64,000 nucleotides of DNA, taken from assembly GCA_023362775.1 (NCBI GenBank), contig JALMGJ010000003.1, forward strand, positions 52,491,416 through 52,555,415. Reading direction: 5' to 3'. Position 1 is the first letter of the stretch. The number at the start of each line of letters is the position of its first letter. The notes beneath the pieces were generated by a model. It was given only the letters and a program-made list of their open reading frames with translations. It had not been told where the DNA came from and searched no databases. Positions 55,109 to 63,844 of the stretch are shown piece by piece. Both the position numbers and the translations under genes were made by a program. This DNA comes from Charina bottae. Its lineage: Eukaryota; Chordata; Lepidosauria; Squamata; Charinaidae.

Positions 55109-57427
55109 GTCCTGCAGCAGGCACAAAGACATCTTCTAAATGAAAGAATAAGGCAAGTCCACTTCACCATTGATGCCCTGCAATACAATTTTGAAAACCT
55201 TCACCAGGAACTCACAGCCACCCTTCCTGACCCAATCCTGGATAGAGTTATTCAGCTTGGCAATAAAGTACAGCTGGCCCAGCATCACAAGACAAAGGAG
55301 AGGCAAACTAAGAAATTTGACATTCTTCTTTCTCGCAGCAAGCAGAAACAAGGAACTGGAGAAACCGCTGGGAGGAACAACAACAACAGGACCACAGAGG
55401 ACAAAAAGAACATGTGGGTGAAAAATCTCTCAGACAGAGAACTTACCCAACCAGAGAGAGATATCCTAGCCAAAGGTCTTAATTTTGCCATCACTCCCAA
55501 GCAAGTTCCGGTTGTGGAGCTCATTACAGCCACAGAATCTGCCATCCACAACAACCACCTACCTTTTGAAGAAGCAGAACAACTCCGGCTTAAAATATCT
55601 GCAGCTCTGTCCAGTGCTCAACCTCCTCCCCCCAACCTTACCGCCCAAGAGAGGAGAGCCCTGACAGCCCTCAGCAAAGATGAAACCATCACCATTTTAC
55701 CTGCTGACAAAGGAAGATGTACAGTGGTTCTAAACACTGCAGACTACCACAATAAAATTACCTCACTTTTGGAGGATCACCATACATATGAAAAACTGAA
55801 AAGAGACCTCACCAACAATTACAAGAAAAAGGCAATAGACAGTTTGAAACAATTGGAACATGATGGCTCCATCGATAGGATTACCTACCACCGTCTGTAT
55901 CCTGGAGAAGCCATCCCCTGCATCTACGGACTTCCTAAGATCCACAAGGAAGGAACACCCCTCCGACCCATAGTCAGCAGCATCAATTCGGTAACATACA
56001 ACATTGCCAAACACCTCTCTACCATACTAGCACCTCTAGTTGGACACTCTGAACACCACATCCATAATTCGGAAGAATTTGTTTCCAAAGCAAAGATCCT
56101 GAAACTGGATACAGATGAAACTATGGTCTCCTTTGATGTGTCCTCCCTTTTCACCAGCATCCCCACCACTCATGCTCTATCCGCTGTCAGGAAGAGACTA
56201 GAAGAGGACAGCACCCTGGAAAGGAGAAGCCATCTCAACCCAAACCAGATCTGCCATCTTCTGGACCTGTGTCTTAACACCACTTATTTCACATACAGAG
56301 GTGACTTTTACAGACAAAAACACGGCTGTGCCATGGGTTCTCCTGTGTCACCCATTGTGGCCAATTTATACATGGAAGAAGTGGAGAAGAAAGCACTCAA
56401 CACATTCCAGGGAACGGTGCCCACCCACTGGTTTAGGTATGTGGATGACACCTGGGTCAAAATCAAGGCCCAGGAAGTACAGGCCTTCACGGACCATATA
56501 AACACTATAGATGCCAACATTAGCTTCACCAGAGAAGACACCAAGGACAACAGACTGGCATTCCTAGACTGTGAAGTCCTCATTGGGACCGGTGGCAAGC
56601 TAGAAATAGGGATCTACAGGAAACCCACACACACAGATCAATATCTGATGTTTGACTCCCACCATCCACTGCAGCACAAACTAGGAGTCATCAGGACATT
56701 GTCACACAGAGCAGAAACCATCCCCACCTCCATGGATTCCAAAAAGAATGAAAATCAGCACCTGAGAACAGCCCTGAAGGCCTGTGGATATCCAAATTGG
56801 GCCTTCACCAAATCTAAATCTACCAGACCTAAAACAGCGACAGATAGGGCTGAGACTCAGAGTAAACGAAAGAACCTGGTCATTCCCTACATGGCTGGCG
56901 TGTCTGAAAAGATAAAACGGATATTTGGCAAACACCACATACCTGTATATTTCAAACCCACCAACACACTGAGACAGAGGCTTGTACACCCCAAAGATCA
57001 AACTCCAAAACACAAGAAAAGCAATGTAGTTTATGCAATCCAGTGCAGTGAGGAGTGCTCTGAACTCTACATTGGAGAAACCAAACAACCTATGTACAGG
57101 AGGATGGCCCAACACAGGAGAAATAACACCACAGGACCAGAGTCAGCAGTTTATCTTCATCTAAAAGAGAAAGGACACTCATTTGAGGACATTAATGTTC
57201 ACATTTTAGACAGAGAAGATAGGTGGTTTGAGAGAGGGGTCAAGGAATCCATTTATGCCAACTTGGAAAATCCTTCCTTGAATAGAGGTGGGGGCCTCAG
57301 GCACAAACTCTCCCCCATCTTCCTCCCCGTTTTGTCTTCTGTGCCTAGGAAGATTAAGACCATTTCAGAAGCTCAACAGCAGCATGGTGATTTTAACGAC
57401 CCTCCTTTAGATGATAAAAGGACTTAA
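55109..57427 (+). CDS. Penelope-like RT with GIY-YIG endonuclease
   Basis: The first in-frame ATG is at 55412 (671 codons), but the frame is open back to the TAG at 55106, adding about 101 codons of protein-like sequence (VHFTIDALQYNF, FDILLSRSKQKQ) with no ATG. Counting from the ATG, RT motifs include LPKIHKEGTPLRPIVSS near 174-190, FDVSSLFTSIP near 241-251, KHGCAMGSPVSPIVANLY near 303-320 and the catalytic YVDD at 343-346. The C-terminal GIY-YIG endonuclease starts with YAI at 541 and YIG at 553, followed by the expected Arg and Glu positions. Telomerase-related RT plus GIY-YIG is the hallmark of Penelope-like elements, here most like the vertebrate Neptune or Poseidon type. It is likely functional as protein, although the true start is unclear. 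Confidence 0.92.
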   Translation, partial: VLQQAQRHLLNERIRQVHFTIDALQYNFENLHQELTATLPDPILDRVIQLGNKVQLAQHHKTKERQTKKFDILLSRSKQKQGTGETAGRNNNNRTTEDKKNMWVKNLSDRELTQPERDILAKGLNFAITPKQVPVVELITATESAIHNNHLPFEEAEQLRLKISAALSSAQPPPPNLTAQERRALTALSKDETITILPADKGRCTVVLNTADYHNKITSLLEDHHTYEKLKRDLTNNYKKKAIDSLKQLEHDGSIDRITYHRLYPGEAIPCIYGLPKIHKEGTPLRPIVSSINSVTYNIAKHLSTILAPLVGHSEHHIHNSEEFVSKAKILKLDTDETMVSFDVSSLFTSIPTTHALSAVRKRLEEDSTLERRSHLNPNQICHLLDLCLNTTYFTYRGDFYRQKHGCAMGSPVSPIVANLYMEEVEKKALNTFQGTVPTHWFRYVDDTWVKIKAQEVQAFTDHINTIDANISFTREDTKDNRLAFLDCEVLIGTGGKLEIGIYRKPTHTDQYLMFDSHHPLQHKLGVIRTLSHRAETIPTSMDSKKNENQHLRTALKACGYPNWAFTKSKSTRPKTATDRAETQSKRKNLVIPYMAGVSEKIKRIFGKHHIPVYFKPTNTLRQRLVHPKDQTPKHKKSNVVYAIQCSEECSELYIGETKQPMYRRMAQHRRNNTTGPESAVYLHLKEKGHSFEDINVHILDREDRWFERGVKESIYANLENPSLNRGGGLRHKLSPIFLPVLSSVPRKIKTISEAQQQHGDFNDPPLDDKRT

Positions 57428-57524
57428 AAATTACATCTCAATATAACCATGACCTAGCCCCAGGTGTAAGGTCACACAGCTACCTAGGAACATATTTAGG
57501 ATTCCCTTACCAACTTTGCTCAGA

Positions 57525-57560
57525 CTGAAGAAGCTCCTTGGATAAGGAGCGAAACGTTTC
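57525..57560 (+). ncRNA. Hammerhead-ribozyme-like core, right repeat
   Basis: CTGAAGA (57525-57531), a perfect stem GCTCCTT/AAGGAGC (57533-57539 and 57544-57550) with a four-base loop, then GAAA (57551-57554) and CGTTTC. This is the CUGANGA-stem II-GAAA order of hammerhead ribozymes, which are known in Penelope-like terminal repeats. GAAACGTTTC is a palindrome, so stem III could form only between two copies. Stem I pairing is weak by eye, so activity is unproven. Confidence 0.62.
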
Positions 57561-57714
57561 TACTAAGAAAATAGAAATCCAGTTGACATGATTCAAGCTA
57601 CAGTCTATCAAGTAAAGTTTAGAAACCTGGCGGACATGTGTGCGTTTCTCGACAAAATGAAACAAAATAGTTTTTGCACTATTTCCTTATATGTTACATG
57701 ACGGAATTTGGACC

Positions 57715-58170
57715 AGAAGCGTTTTCATTATTTCTCCAAGAGTCGCAGACGCGGGAGAAACAACTCGCCTTCCTAACTCTGTAGGTCCGGAAGCGTTCCG
57801 AAATCAACAGGAAGCTATTTCTGCGCACGCGTAGGTGCAATCGAATTTCTCGCGTGTTTTGCTCAAGAGCTGGGGATCACGGCTCGGTATTGAATGGCAT
57901 CGGTGAGCTTTGCAACGAGGAAAGTGATCCTAGCGACGGTGCCGTAAGTGAACGCAAAACGGAAGCGGGGTGGATTATTCTCAGAGTGTTGATAGCGAGT
58001 TTGCTCACGGGGCGTTGGTTTGTAGACACCGAGCCTTATATCTGCAATTGGGGGAGCGGTGCAGTTAAGTACGCGATCTTCCGTGCCCGTTGCGTGCAGC
58101 GCGACCTATTTCCAAGTAGAAGAAAGATTTCCAAGTAAGAATTCCTCTCCTTGGGCGCTCGTTCACAGAA
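57715..58170 (+). promoter_or_regulatory. PARS2: CpG-island promoter and probable noncoding exon 1 of PARS2
   Basis: This is the only CpG-rich unique sequence upstream of PARS2. It contains an ETS-type CCGGAAG (57787-57793) and an NRF-1-like palindrome TGCGCACGCGTA (57822-57833). Both are typical of nuclear genes for mitochondrial proteins. Likely splice donors are GTAGAAG near 58115 and GTAAGA at 58135. The PARS2 coding exon starts with an acceptor at 60446, so a spliced noncoding first exon is inferred, as in the human gene. A 94-codon ORF here is not considered coding. Confidence 0.75.
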
Positions 58171-59000
58171 ACGTCAGGATGCATTTAATGTTAAAACAAA
58201 GTAGGCACGGTACTAGCCTCCTCTAAATGTGTTAATACAGGACTGCGCTCCCAAACTTTTCCAGAAAACTGGAAGAATAATGAGTGATATTAAATAACTC
58301 ATTGTTTCTGCATCAAAATGATGCAATACCTAATGTTACAAGAAGTTTGTGCCATTTAACAACAACTGTGTATGTACAAAGTAGTAAAGAAATGCAATCT
58401 TTAACCAACTTTTAGGTACATTTGAATGGACTAATGTTCAAATAGGAGCTAGGGTGTTTAATATTAAATATTGTTATATTTTATTTATTTCAGTGCTTAC
58501 CAAAGGGAGGGTCACTTTTTTTAACAGAACAGAACAAAGAAAAATAAGGCAATAGTGAAAGAGAAAGGAAAGGAAAAAAGAAAGCAATACATCAACTCGA
58601 AAATACATACATACAATTTTACACCCAGTTTCAATAAAGGATTGCCATATTTTATTGTGGCCATCAATACAAAATCTATGTCTGTTCATAAGTTGCAGGT
58701 AATATCAACCCATTGAGTAATTTGGGCCATTAATGTATCTTTCCAGTGTTGAAGGACTCTTGGCAATCAGAAGGACATATAGAATCCATTTCTGTTGTCC
58801 CACCATCAATTTCCATGTAATAGGTATGTAGTTCAAAAAAAATATATGGATGTCCAAAAATATTAAACCTTTACTCAAAGTCAAATTAATATATGTAATT
58901 TCTTAGGTCCTTTTGAAGTTATTTTTTTCTGCCCACTTCAGCAGCCAAAGAAGCTGGCTGATTCCTGCATTACTTTTTTCTTGTAGTCCTTACTCAATTT
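58171..59000. other. PARS2 intron 1, 5' part
   Basis: AT-rich, with no element confidently recognised; 58490-58690 resembles a decayed LINE 3' region on the minus strand but was not assigned. Confidence 0.4.
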
Positions 59001-59004
59001 AGAA

Positions 59005-59767
59005 CAGAGCTTTCCCAACTTTTCATGTTGGTGACACACCTTTTAGACATGCATCATTTTGCGACACAGTAATAACAGGGCTCCCCAGCCCCCGGCCCAC
59101 ACAATTGGCTCCCGCCTGCACACCCCGCCCCCCGGCCAACGCAATTGGCTCCCGACTGCAAACCCCACCCCCCGGCCAACGCAATTGGCCCCCCACTGCA
59201 AACTCCGCCCCCGGCCAACGCAATTGGCTCCCGACTGCAAACCCCGCCCCCCCGGCCCACACAATTGGCTCCCGACTGCAAACCCCGCCCCCCGGCCAAC
59301 GCAATTGGCTCCCGACTGCAAACCCCACCCCCCGGCCAACGCAATTGGCCCCCCACTGCAAACTCCGCCCCCGGCCAACGCAATTGGCTCCCGACTGCAA
59401 ACCCCGCCCCCCCGGCCCACACAATTGGCTCCCGACTGCAAACCCCGCCCCCCGGCCAACGCAATTGGCTCCCGACGGCAAACCCCGGCCCACGCAACAG
59501 GCAGGGCAGGGCAGCATAGCCGCGGTGCAGGGCCAAGCGGCGGGGGCTGGCTCGATCGAGGGGCAGAGAGGCAACGGCACTTAACGGTGGCGGGACTCCA
59601 ACAGGGACTCCGGCGGCGGCGGGCGTCTGCGCTGCTCGGCCCACCTCTCTGCCCTCCTTTGGTGCCCGCTGATTGGCGGGGGTGCCTCTTCTTCGGTTTC
59701 TCCCCCAATCAGCACTTCTGGGTCGACACACAGTAGTGTGTCGCGACACAGAGTTTGGAAAGGTATG
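59005..59767. mobile_element. hAT MITE carrying a GC-rich minisatellite, 8-bp TSD
   Basis: Termini CAGAGCTTTCC and GTTTGGAAAGGTATG, flanked by ATTTAGAA (58997-59004 and 59768-59775). At 763 bp it is the longest member of the MITE family seen here. The extra length is a minisatellite at about 59087-59490, followed by a GC-rich unique segment. It lies in PARS2 intron 1. Confidence 0.88.
59087..59490. repeat. 40-bp minisatellite with 160-bp higher-order repeat
   Basis: About ten units of roughly 40 bases (ACGCAATTGGCTCCCGACTG then CAAACCCCGCCCCCCGGCCA). Variant units recur in the same order: the GGCCCCCCACTG variant appears at 59181 and again at 59341, giving a 160-bp second-level period. Long ORFs on both strands arise from the stop-free composition. 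Confidence 0.92.
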
Positions 59768-59775
59768 ATTTAGAA

Positions 59776-60446
59776 CATCAAAATGTGTTTTGGGAGATCT
59801 GGATTTCTGTCTATGTTGCTCAGTTAGAGTTCAAGGTGGATCCAGTAAAACTAAACCACCAGCTATATTTTTTTAAGGTCCAAACCATTATTTGGCTAAA
59901 TAAGCAGATGTCGTTGTAACAAGTTTATACCATAAATTACAAAAGGAAAATTCCACTCCTCTTTTCCCACTTTCTCTCTCCCCCGCATGTTCCTGAAGGG
60001 TTTTTAGAAAAGAAAAATGTTTAGGAAATTTTTTTGTTTAGACAAGAAGTAGGTTAAGGATATACTTGGGGTTTTTTCCATTGTTCCTATAGTCATCTGA
60101 AACACCAATTGGTTGGTGATCTTGAGAAAATTAGCCTCTATAAATATATTTAAACTCATGAGTGAGGATTTGACATGTCTATTTTGCTTATTGTACATGT
60201 ATTTAGAAAGTGGTGGGACATCTCTTAATGGTTCTTTGAGACAGTCTCTGCAAACACATTCTTACTTTGTAAGCTTTTTTCTAGAAAAACCTCATTTTCA
60301 TTCAAGTTTACAAACTCATCCAGAATAGTTCTTATTTACTTGTCATTCAATGCAGTGTGGATTGTCTTTGTCATACAATGGCATACGGCATAGTGTAGCT
60401 TATAAACTATGTGAAATTAGTTTTTGATACTTTCTCTTTTCCTGCA
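59776..60446. other. PARS2 intron 1, 3' part
   Basis: No feature was recognised other than the terminal pyrimidine tract and TTTTCCTGCAG acceptor (ends 60447). Confidence 0.6.
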
Positions 60447-60481
60447 GATTTGGAACTGAAGCTTCCTCTGTGAATCTTAAA

Positions 60482-61891
60482 ATGGATCAACTTTTTAAAA
60501 CAGGAAAAATAGTACTACCTAGTTTGGCTAATTGGGTTGTGTGGTGTCAAAGACAGAGTTACAGGTCTTACTGCAATTTTCATAGAAAACAAAAGCTTTT
60601 TCCACAAATGAACCTGCGGGACGATGCTGTGACATCCCAGGAGAGCAAATCTGGAGAACTGATGTGTAAAAGCCAAACATTGATGTTACAGACTGGACTG
60701 ATTTGTCCTGCCAACCCTGGATGCTATTACTATATGCCTTATACTGTCCGAGCGATGGAGAAACTTATCAAAGTGTTGGACCAAGAAATGCAAGCCATAG
60801 GTGGTCAAAAAGTGAACATGCCCACATTATGTTCAGGAAAGCTCTGGAAAGCCAGCGGAAGATGGGAACTGATGGGCAAAGAGCTTTTGCGAGTGACAGA
60901 CAGGCACAGTCAAGAATATTGTTTAGGGCCTACCCATGAAGAGGCCATCACACACCTAGTAGCTTCTCAAGGCTCCTTGTCCTACAAACAGCTTCCTGTC
61001 TTGTTGTATCAGGTAACAAGGAAGTTTCGAGATGAGCCAAGACCTCGTTTTGGGTTACTCCGTGGCCGAGAGTTCTATATGAAGGATATGTATACTTTTG
61101 ATGCCTCTGAGGAGGCTGCCCTCCAGACCTATGCACTTGTGTGTAAAGCTTACAGCAATATATTCAACCGGTTGGGGCTTCAGTTTCTGAAAGTCCAAGG
61201 AGCAACAGGAAGCATTGGCGGGACATTGTCACATGAATTCCAGCTACCTTCTGATGTTGGCGAGGACCGATTGGTAATGTGTGCCAACTGTGATTTTTCA
61301 GCCAATCTAGAAATAGTAAAGTCAGATGAGATGTATTGCCCTATTTGCAAAGGAAGACTGGTTGAGAACAAAGGAATTGAAGTGGGCCACACATTCTTCT
61401 TGGGAACTAAATATTCTTCTGTTTTTAAAACTACTGTCCAAACCGCTGACAATCTGACTGTTCTAGCTGAAATGGGATGCTATGGATTGGGTGTCACTCG
61501 TATACTTGCGGCCTCCATTGAGTTGCTTTCAACAGAGAATGCCATTCGTTGGCCAAACCTCATAGCACCGTATCAGGTTTGCCTTATTCCCCCCAAAAGT
61601 GGCAGTAAGGCACACAAAACAGCAGAGCTTATGGAGGATTTACACACGTGTATTGCCGAAGCCATACCCCAACTTAAAGAAGAACTTGTGTTGGATGACC
61701 GGACCCAGTTCACCATTGGAAAAAGGTTAAAAGATGCTGACAAACTTGGCTACCCTTTTGTTATAATATGTGGGAAGAAGGCTTTGGATGAACCTCCTCT
61801 GTTTGAAGTATGCAACCAAAACACTGGTGAAACCCTATTCCTTACCAAAGAGGCCACAATTGACTTGCTTCATAAAGTCCAAATTACCTAA
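60482..61891 (+). CDS. PARS2: PARS2, mitochondrial prolyl-tRNA synthetase
   Basis: 469 codons in a single exon (human about 475). The ATG at 60482 is preferred over the in-frame GTG at 60470 because its position aligns with the human start. The enzyme charges mitochondrial tRNA-Pro in the matrix. Residues 1-45 are basic and Ser/Arg-rich with only one acidic residue (Asp2), as in a mitochondrial targeting peptide. The class II catalytic core contains a motif 1 region (MPYTVRAMEKL, 85-95), the THEE box (151-154), motif 2 (FRDEPRPRFGLLRGREF, 182-198) and motif 3 (GCYGLGVTR, 332-340). Two Cys pairs (CANC 267-270, CPIC 286-289) form a zinc-ribbon-like insertion. The anticodon-binding domain runs from about 363 to the end (PYQVCLIPPKSGSK, LDDRTQFTIGKRLKDAD). 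All the expected motifs are intact. A poly(A) signal, ATTAAA, lies at 61924-61929. Confidence 0.97.
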   Translation: MDQLFKTGKIVLPSLANWVVWCQRQSYRSYCNFHRKQKLFPQMNLRDDAVTSQESKSGELMCKSQTLMLQTGLICPANPGCYYYMPYTVRAMEKLIKVLDQEMQAIGGQKVNMPTLCSGKLWKASGRWELMGKELLRVTDRHSQEYCLGPTHEEAITHLVASQGSLSYKQLPVLLYQVTRKFRDEPRPRFGLLRGREFYMKDMYTFDASEEAALQTYALVCKAYSNIFNRLGLQFLKVQGATGSIGGTLSHEFQLPSDVGEDRLVMCANCDFSANLEIVKSDEMYCPICKGRLVENKGIEVGHTFFLGTKYSSVFKTTVQTADNLTVLAEMGCYGLGVTRILAASIELLSTENAIRWPNLIAPYQVCLIPPKSGSKAHKTAELMEDLHTCIAEAIPQLKEELVLDDRTQFTIGKRLKDADKLGYPFVIICGKKALDEPPLFEVCNQNTGETLFLTKEATIDLLHKVQIT

Positions 61892-62129
61892 GTGCTGTAT
61901 TGTCAGCTTGGGGGTTCTAAAATATTAAAACTTTGTCATATGAAAACATACAATAATTTGGGTATATTGGATTTTCTATTGTTTTGATTTCTATTTTGTA
62001 ACCCAAGCATTGCAATGAAGGCAGTATGGTGATGCCTCTCGTTCTGAAGTTATGTGTCTATCAGCCTTACTAGGTAGACCAAACGGGAAACACGACCAGA
62101 TGAGCTAATTCTACTTTATTGTAGGGTTA

Positions 62130-62463
62130 AGTAAAGGTAAAGGTTCCCCCCGCACATTTGTGCAGTCGTGTCCAACTCTAGGGGCCGGTGCTCATCTCCG
62201 TTTGTTAGCTGAAGAGCCAGCGTTGTCCGAAGACGCTTCTGCGGTCATGTGGCCGGCATGACGCACGCGGAACGCTGTTACCTACCCACCGAAGTGGTAC
62301 CTATTCATCTACTTGCATTTGCATGCTTTCGAATTGCTAGGTTGGCAAGAGCTGTGGCGGGTGCGGGAGCTCACTCCGTCACGCGGGGCTAGGGATTCGA
62401 ACCTCCGAACTTGCGATCTTCTGATCGACAAGCCTGGCGTCTTACCCGCTGAGCCACCACGCC
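62130..62463 (-). mobile_element. Sauria SINE inside the solo LTR
   Basis: Full-length, reverse orientation. It interrupts the LTR between GTAGGGTTA and GTTACATGAAC, with a short GTTA repeated at both sides (62126-62129 and 62512-62515). The (ATT)n tract sits at the SINE's tRNA (5') end, which is unusual since microsatellites normally form at the 3' tail. Confidence 0.9.

Positions 62464-62511
<48 letters not shown>
62464..62511. repeat. (ATT)n microsatellite
   Basis: About 16 ATT units between the tRNA end of the SINE and the LTR remainder. Confidence 0.95.
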
Positions 62512-62723
62512 GTTACATGAACAGAATCTTGCAAGTCTGAAAGTACTTCTGTCCCCCTCTCCCGGTCCCCTTTACAGCCCAAAAACTAGGGAGGGTCTCT
62601 TCTGAGCCTCTTGCCCTGCCCACATTCCTGCTGTGGGCTAAGCTGCCTTTTATCTGCCCGTTCCCTTGGCTGTCTCTTGTTGCCCTGTCTCCCAGAGTCA
62701 TTCCCACATACCATTACAGTGTC

Positions 62724-63260
62724 CATGAACTTTTTGCACTGATTTTGATGCCTTGGATCTCCCCCACCTTAGTCATGCAGATACTGTATACATGGAGATT
62801 GTCACTGAATGCAGCAACTCCACCTTTATTTGTACAAAATAACGTGCTTTACTAAGGTGAATAGGATTAATATTAAAAAAACAAATCTAAATGTTTTTAC
62901 TGCAGTAGTTTTGCTTCAACTGTTAGAAACCGTTCTAACACAAAAATGGGACACCTTTGTCTGACTGCAGTAGATAACCCAGTTTTCCTCAAGTTTTTTA
63001 GTATCCTATCTTTGAAGGTTCACATGTTTTGTATGCTACACTACATCCATCTGATCGTCCGTTGCCTTTTCCAGACCCTTGTGGAATAATGGTGAGCCTC
63101 AATAATCTGGAAACTACCTGAAAAGAAAAACCATGTCTTTTAAAGCTGTGGGTATCCCAAGCTGTGTGTTGATTTGAAATAGATTTTCCACTTCCAGCTT
63201 TAGAATCAGCTTTCTAAGAATTGAATCATGAAATGATCATGAAATGAATTTCAAACAGTA
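62724..63260. other. Downstream of PARS2, nothing recognised
   Basis: No gene or element was recognised. In human the next gene in this direction is TTC4, but no TTC4 exon was seen before the window ends. Confidence 0.5.
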
Positions 63261-63268
63261 GAATAGAG

Positions 63269-63554
63269 CAGAGCTTTCCAAAGTTTTCATGTTGGTGACA
63301 CACTTTTTAGACATGTATCATTTCGTGACACACTCTTACAGCAGGGCATCATTTCGCGACACACTCTTACAGCAGGGCACAAGGCAGGCACTAGGACCTG
63401 CGTGGAATCACAGCAGGTTTGAAGGCACAAGGCAGGCACTAGGACCTGCTTGGAATCCTGGCAGGGCAGGTTTGGAGGCAGCAGCAGCCGCGACACACCC
63501 AGACACTGCAGCCAACACACTAATGTGCCCCGACACACAGTTTGGAAAGCTCTG
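63269..63554. mobile_element. hAT MITE, 286 bp, 8-bp TSD
   Basis: CAGAGCTTTCC to GGAAAGCTCTG, flanked by GAATAGAG (63261-63268 and 63555-63562). It has an internal duplication of GGCACAAGGCAGGCACTAGG (63377 and 63425). It is related to 14840-15130 in opposite orientation. Confidence 0.92.
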
Positions 63555-63844
63555 GAATAGAGGAACATGAGTTAATGCTCTTCACACCAGCCTTCTGAAT
63601 GAAACAGTTAAATAAATAGAAATCCTTGCAGACTACTGCTGTTTCTCCCATTTTGGAAACTGTATAATTTAATCTGCATAGTTCAGTGTTTATAAGAATG
63701 TCTCTTCATTAAAGTATATATATGTTTCAGCCCCTGAACTAGTGCAGCTGAGCTCTTACGTTCTTTCAATTGATGGCATATTGGTTGTTTATATATAGAT
63801 CCCATGCCCCCAGATTCTATTTTTCCAATTGTAGGTTTAAATAG

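Larger units (their letters stand above)
54919..57603 (+). mobile_element. Young Penelope-like element
   Basis: 2.69 kb, flanked by a 13-bp duplication TCTATCAAGTAAA (54906-54918 and 57604-57616). The inverted terminal segments 54964-55111 and 57451-57598 (148 bp each) are identical by eye. One open frame encodes RT plus GIY-YIG endonuclease. Perfect inverted repeats, a perfect duplication and an open ORF make it the youngest-looking element in the window. Its right end is about 110-200 bp from the PARS2 CpG-island promoter. Confidence 0.95.
62059..62718 (-). mobile_element. Solo LTR split by a Sauria SINE, 5-bp TSD
   Basis: Flanked by GTGTC (62054-62058 and 62719-62723). Outer parts match the solo LTRs at 15.9 and 47.0 kb (reverse sense starts TGTAATGG). 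Without the inserted SINE and ATT repeat it is about 275 bp, the normal length. One terminal base has changed (TATCAG for TGTCAG). Confidence 0.85.

Noticed and set aside
57854..58138. 94-codon ORF in the PARS2 CpG island
   Set aside because: CpG-rich, no homology recognised, and located where a noncoding first exon is expected.
59054..59749. ORFs of 120-230 codons on both strands in the GC-rich minisatellite
   Set aside because: Overlapping long frames on both strands follow the 40-bp repeat; they are repetitive, have no domain and lie in a transposon.
60470..60481. GTG as upstream start of PARS2
   Set aside because: Vertebrate genes use ATG. The ATG four codons later matches the human N-terminus in position.
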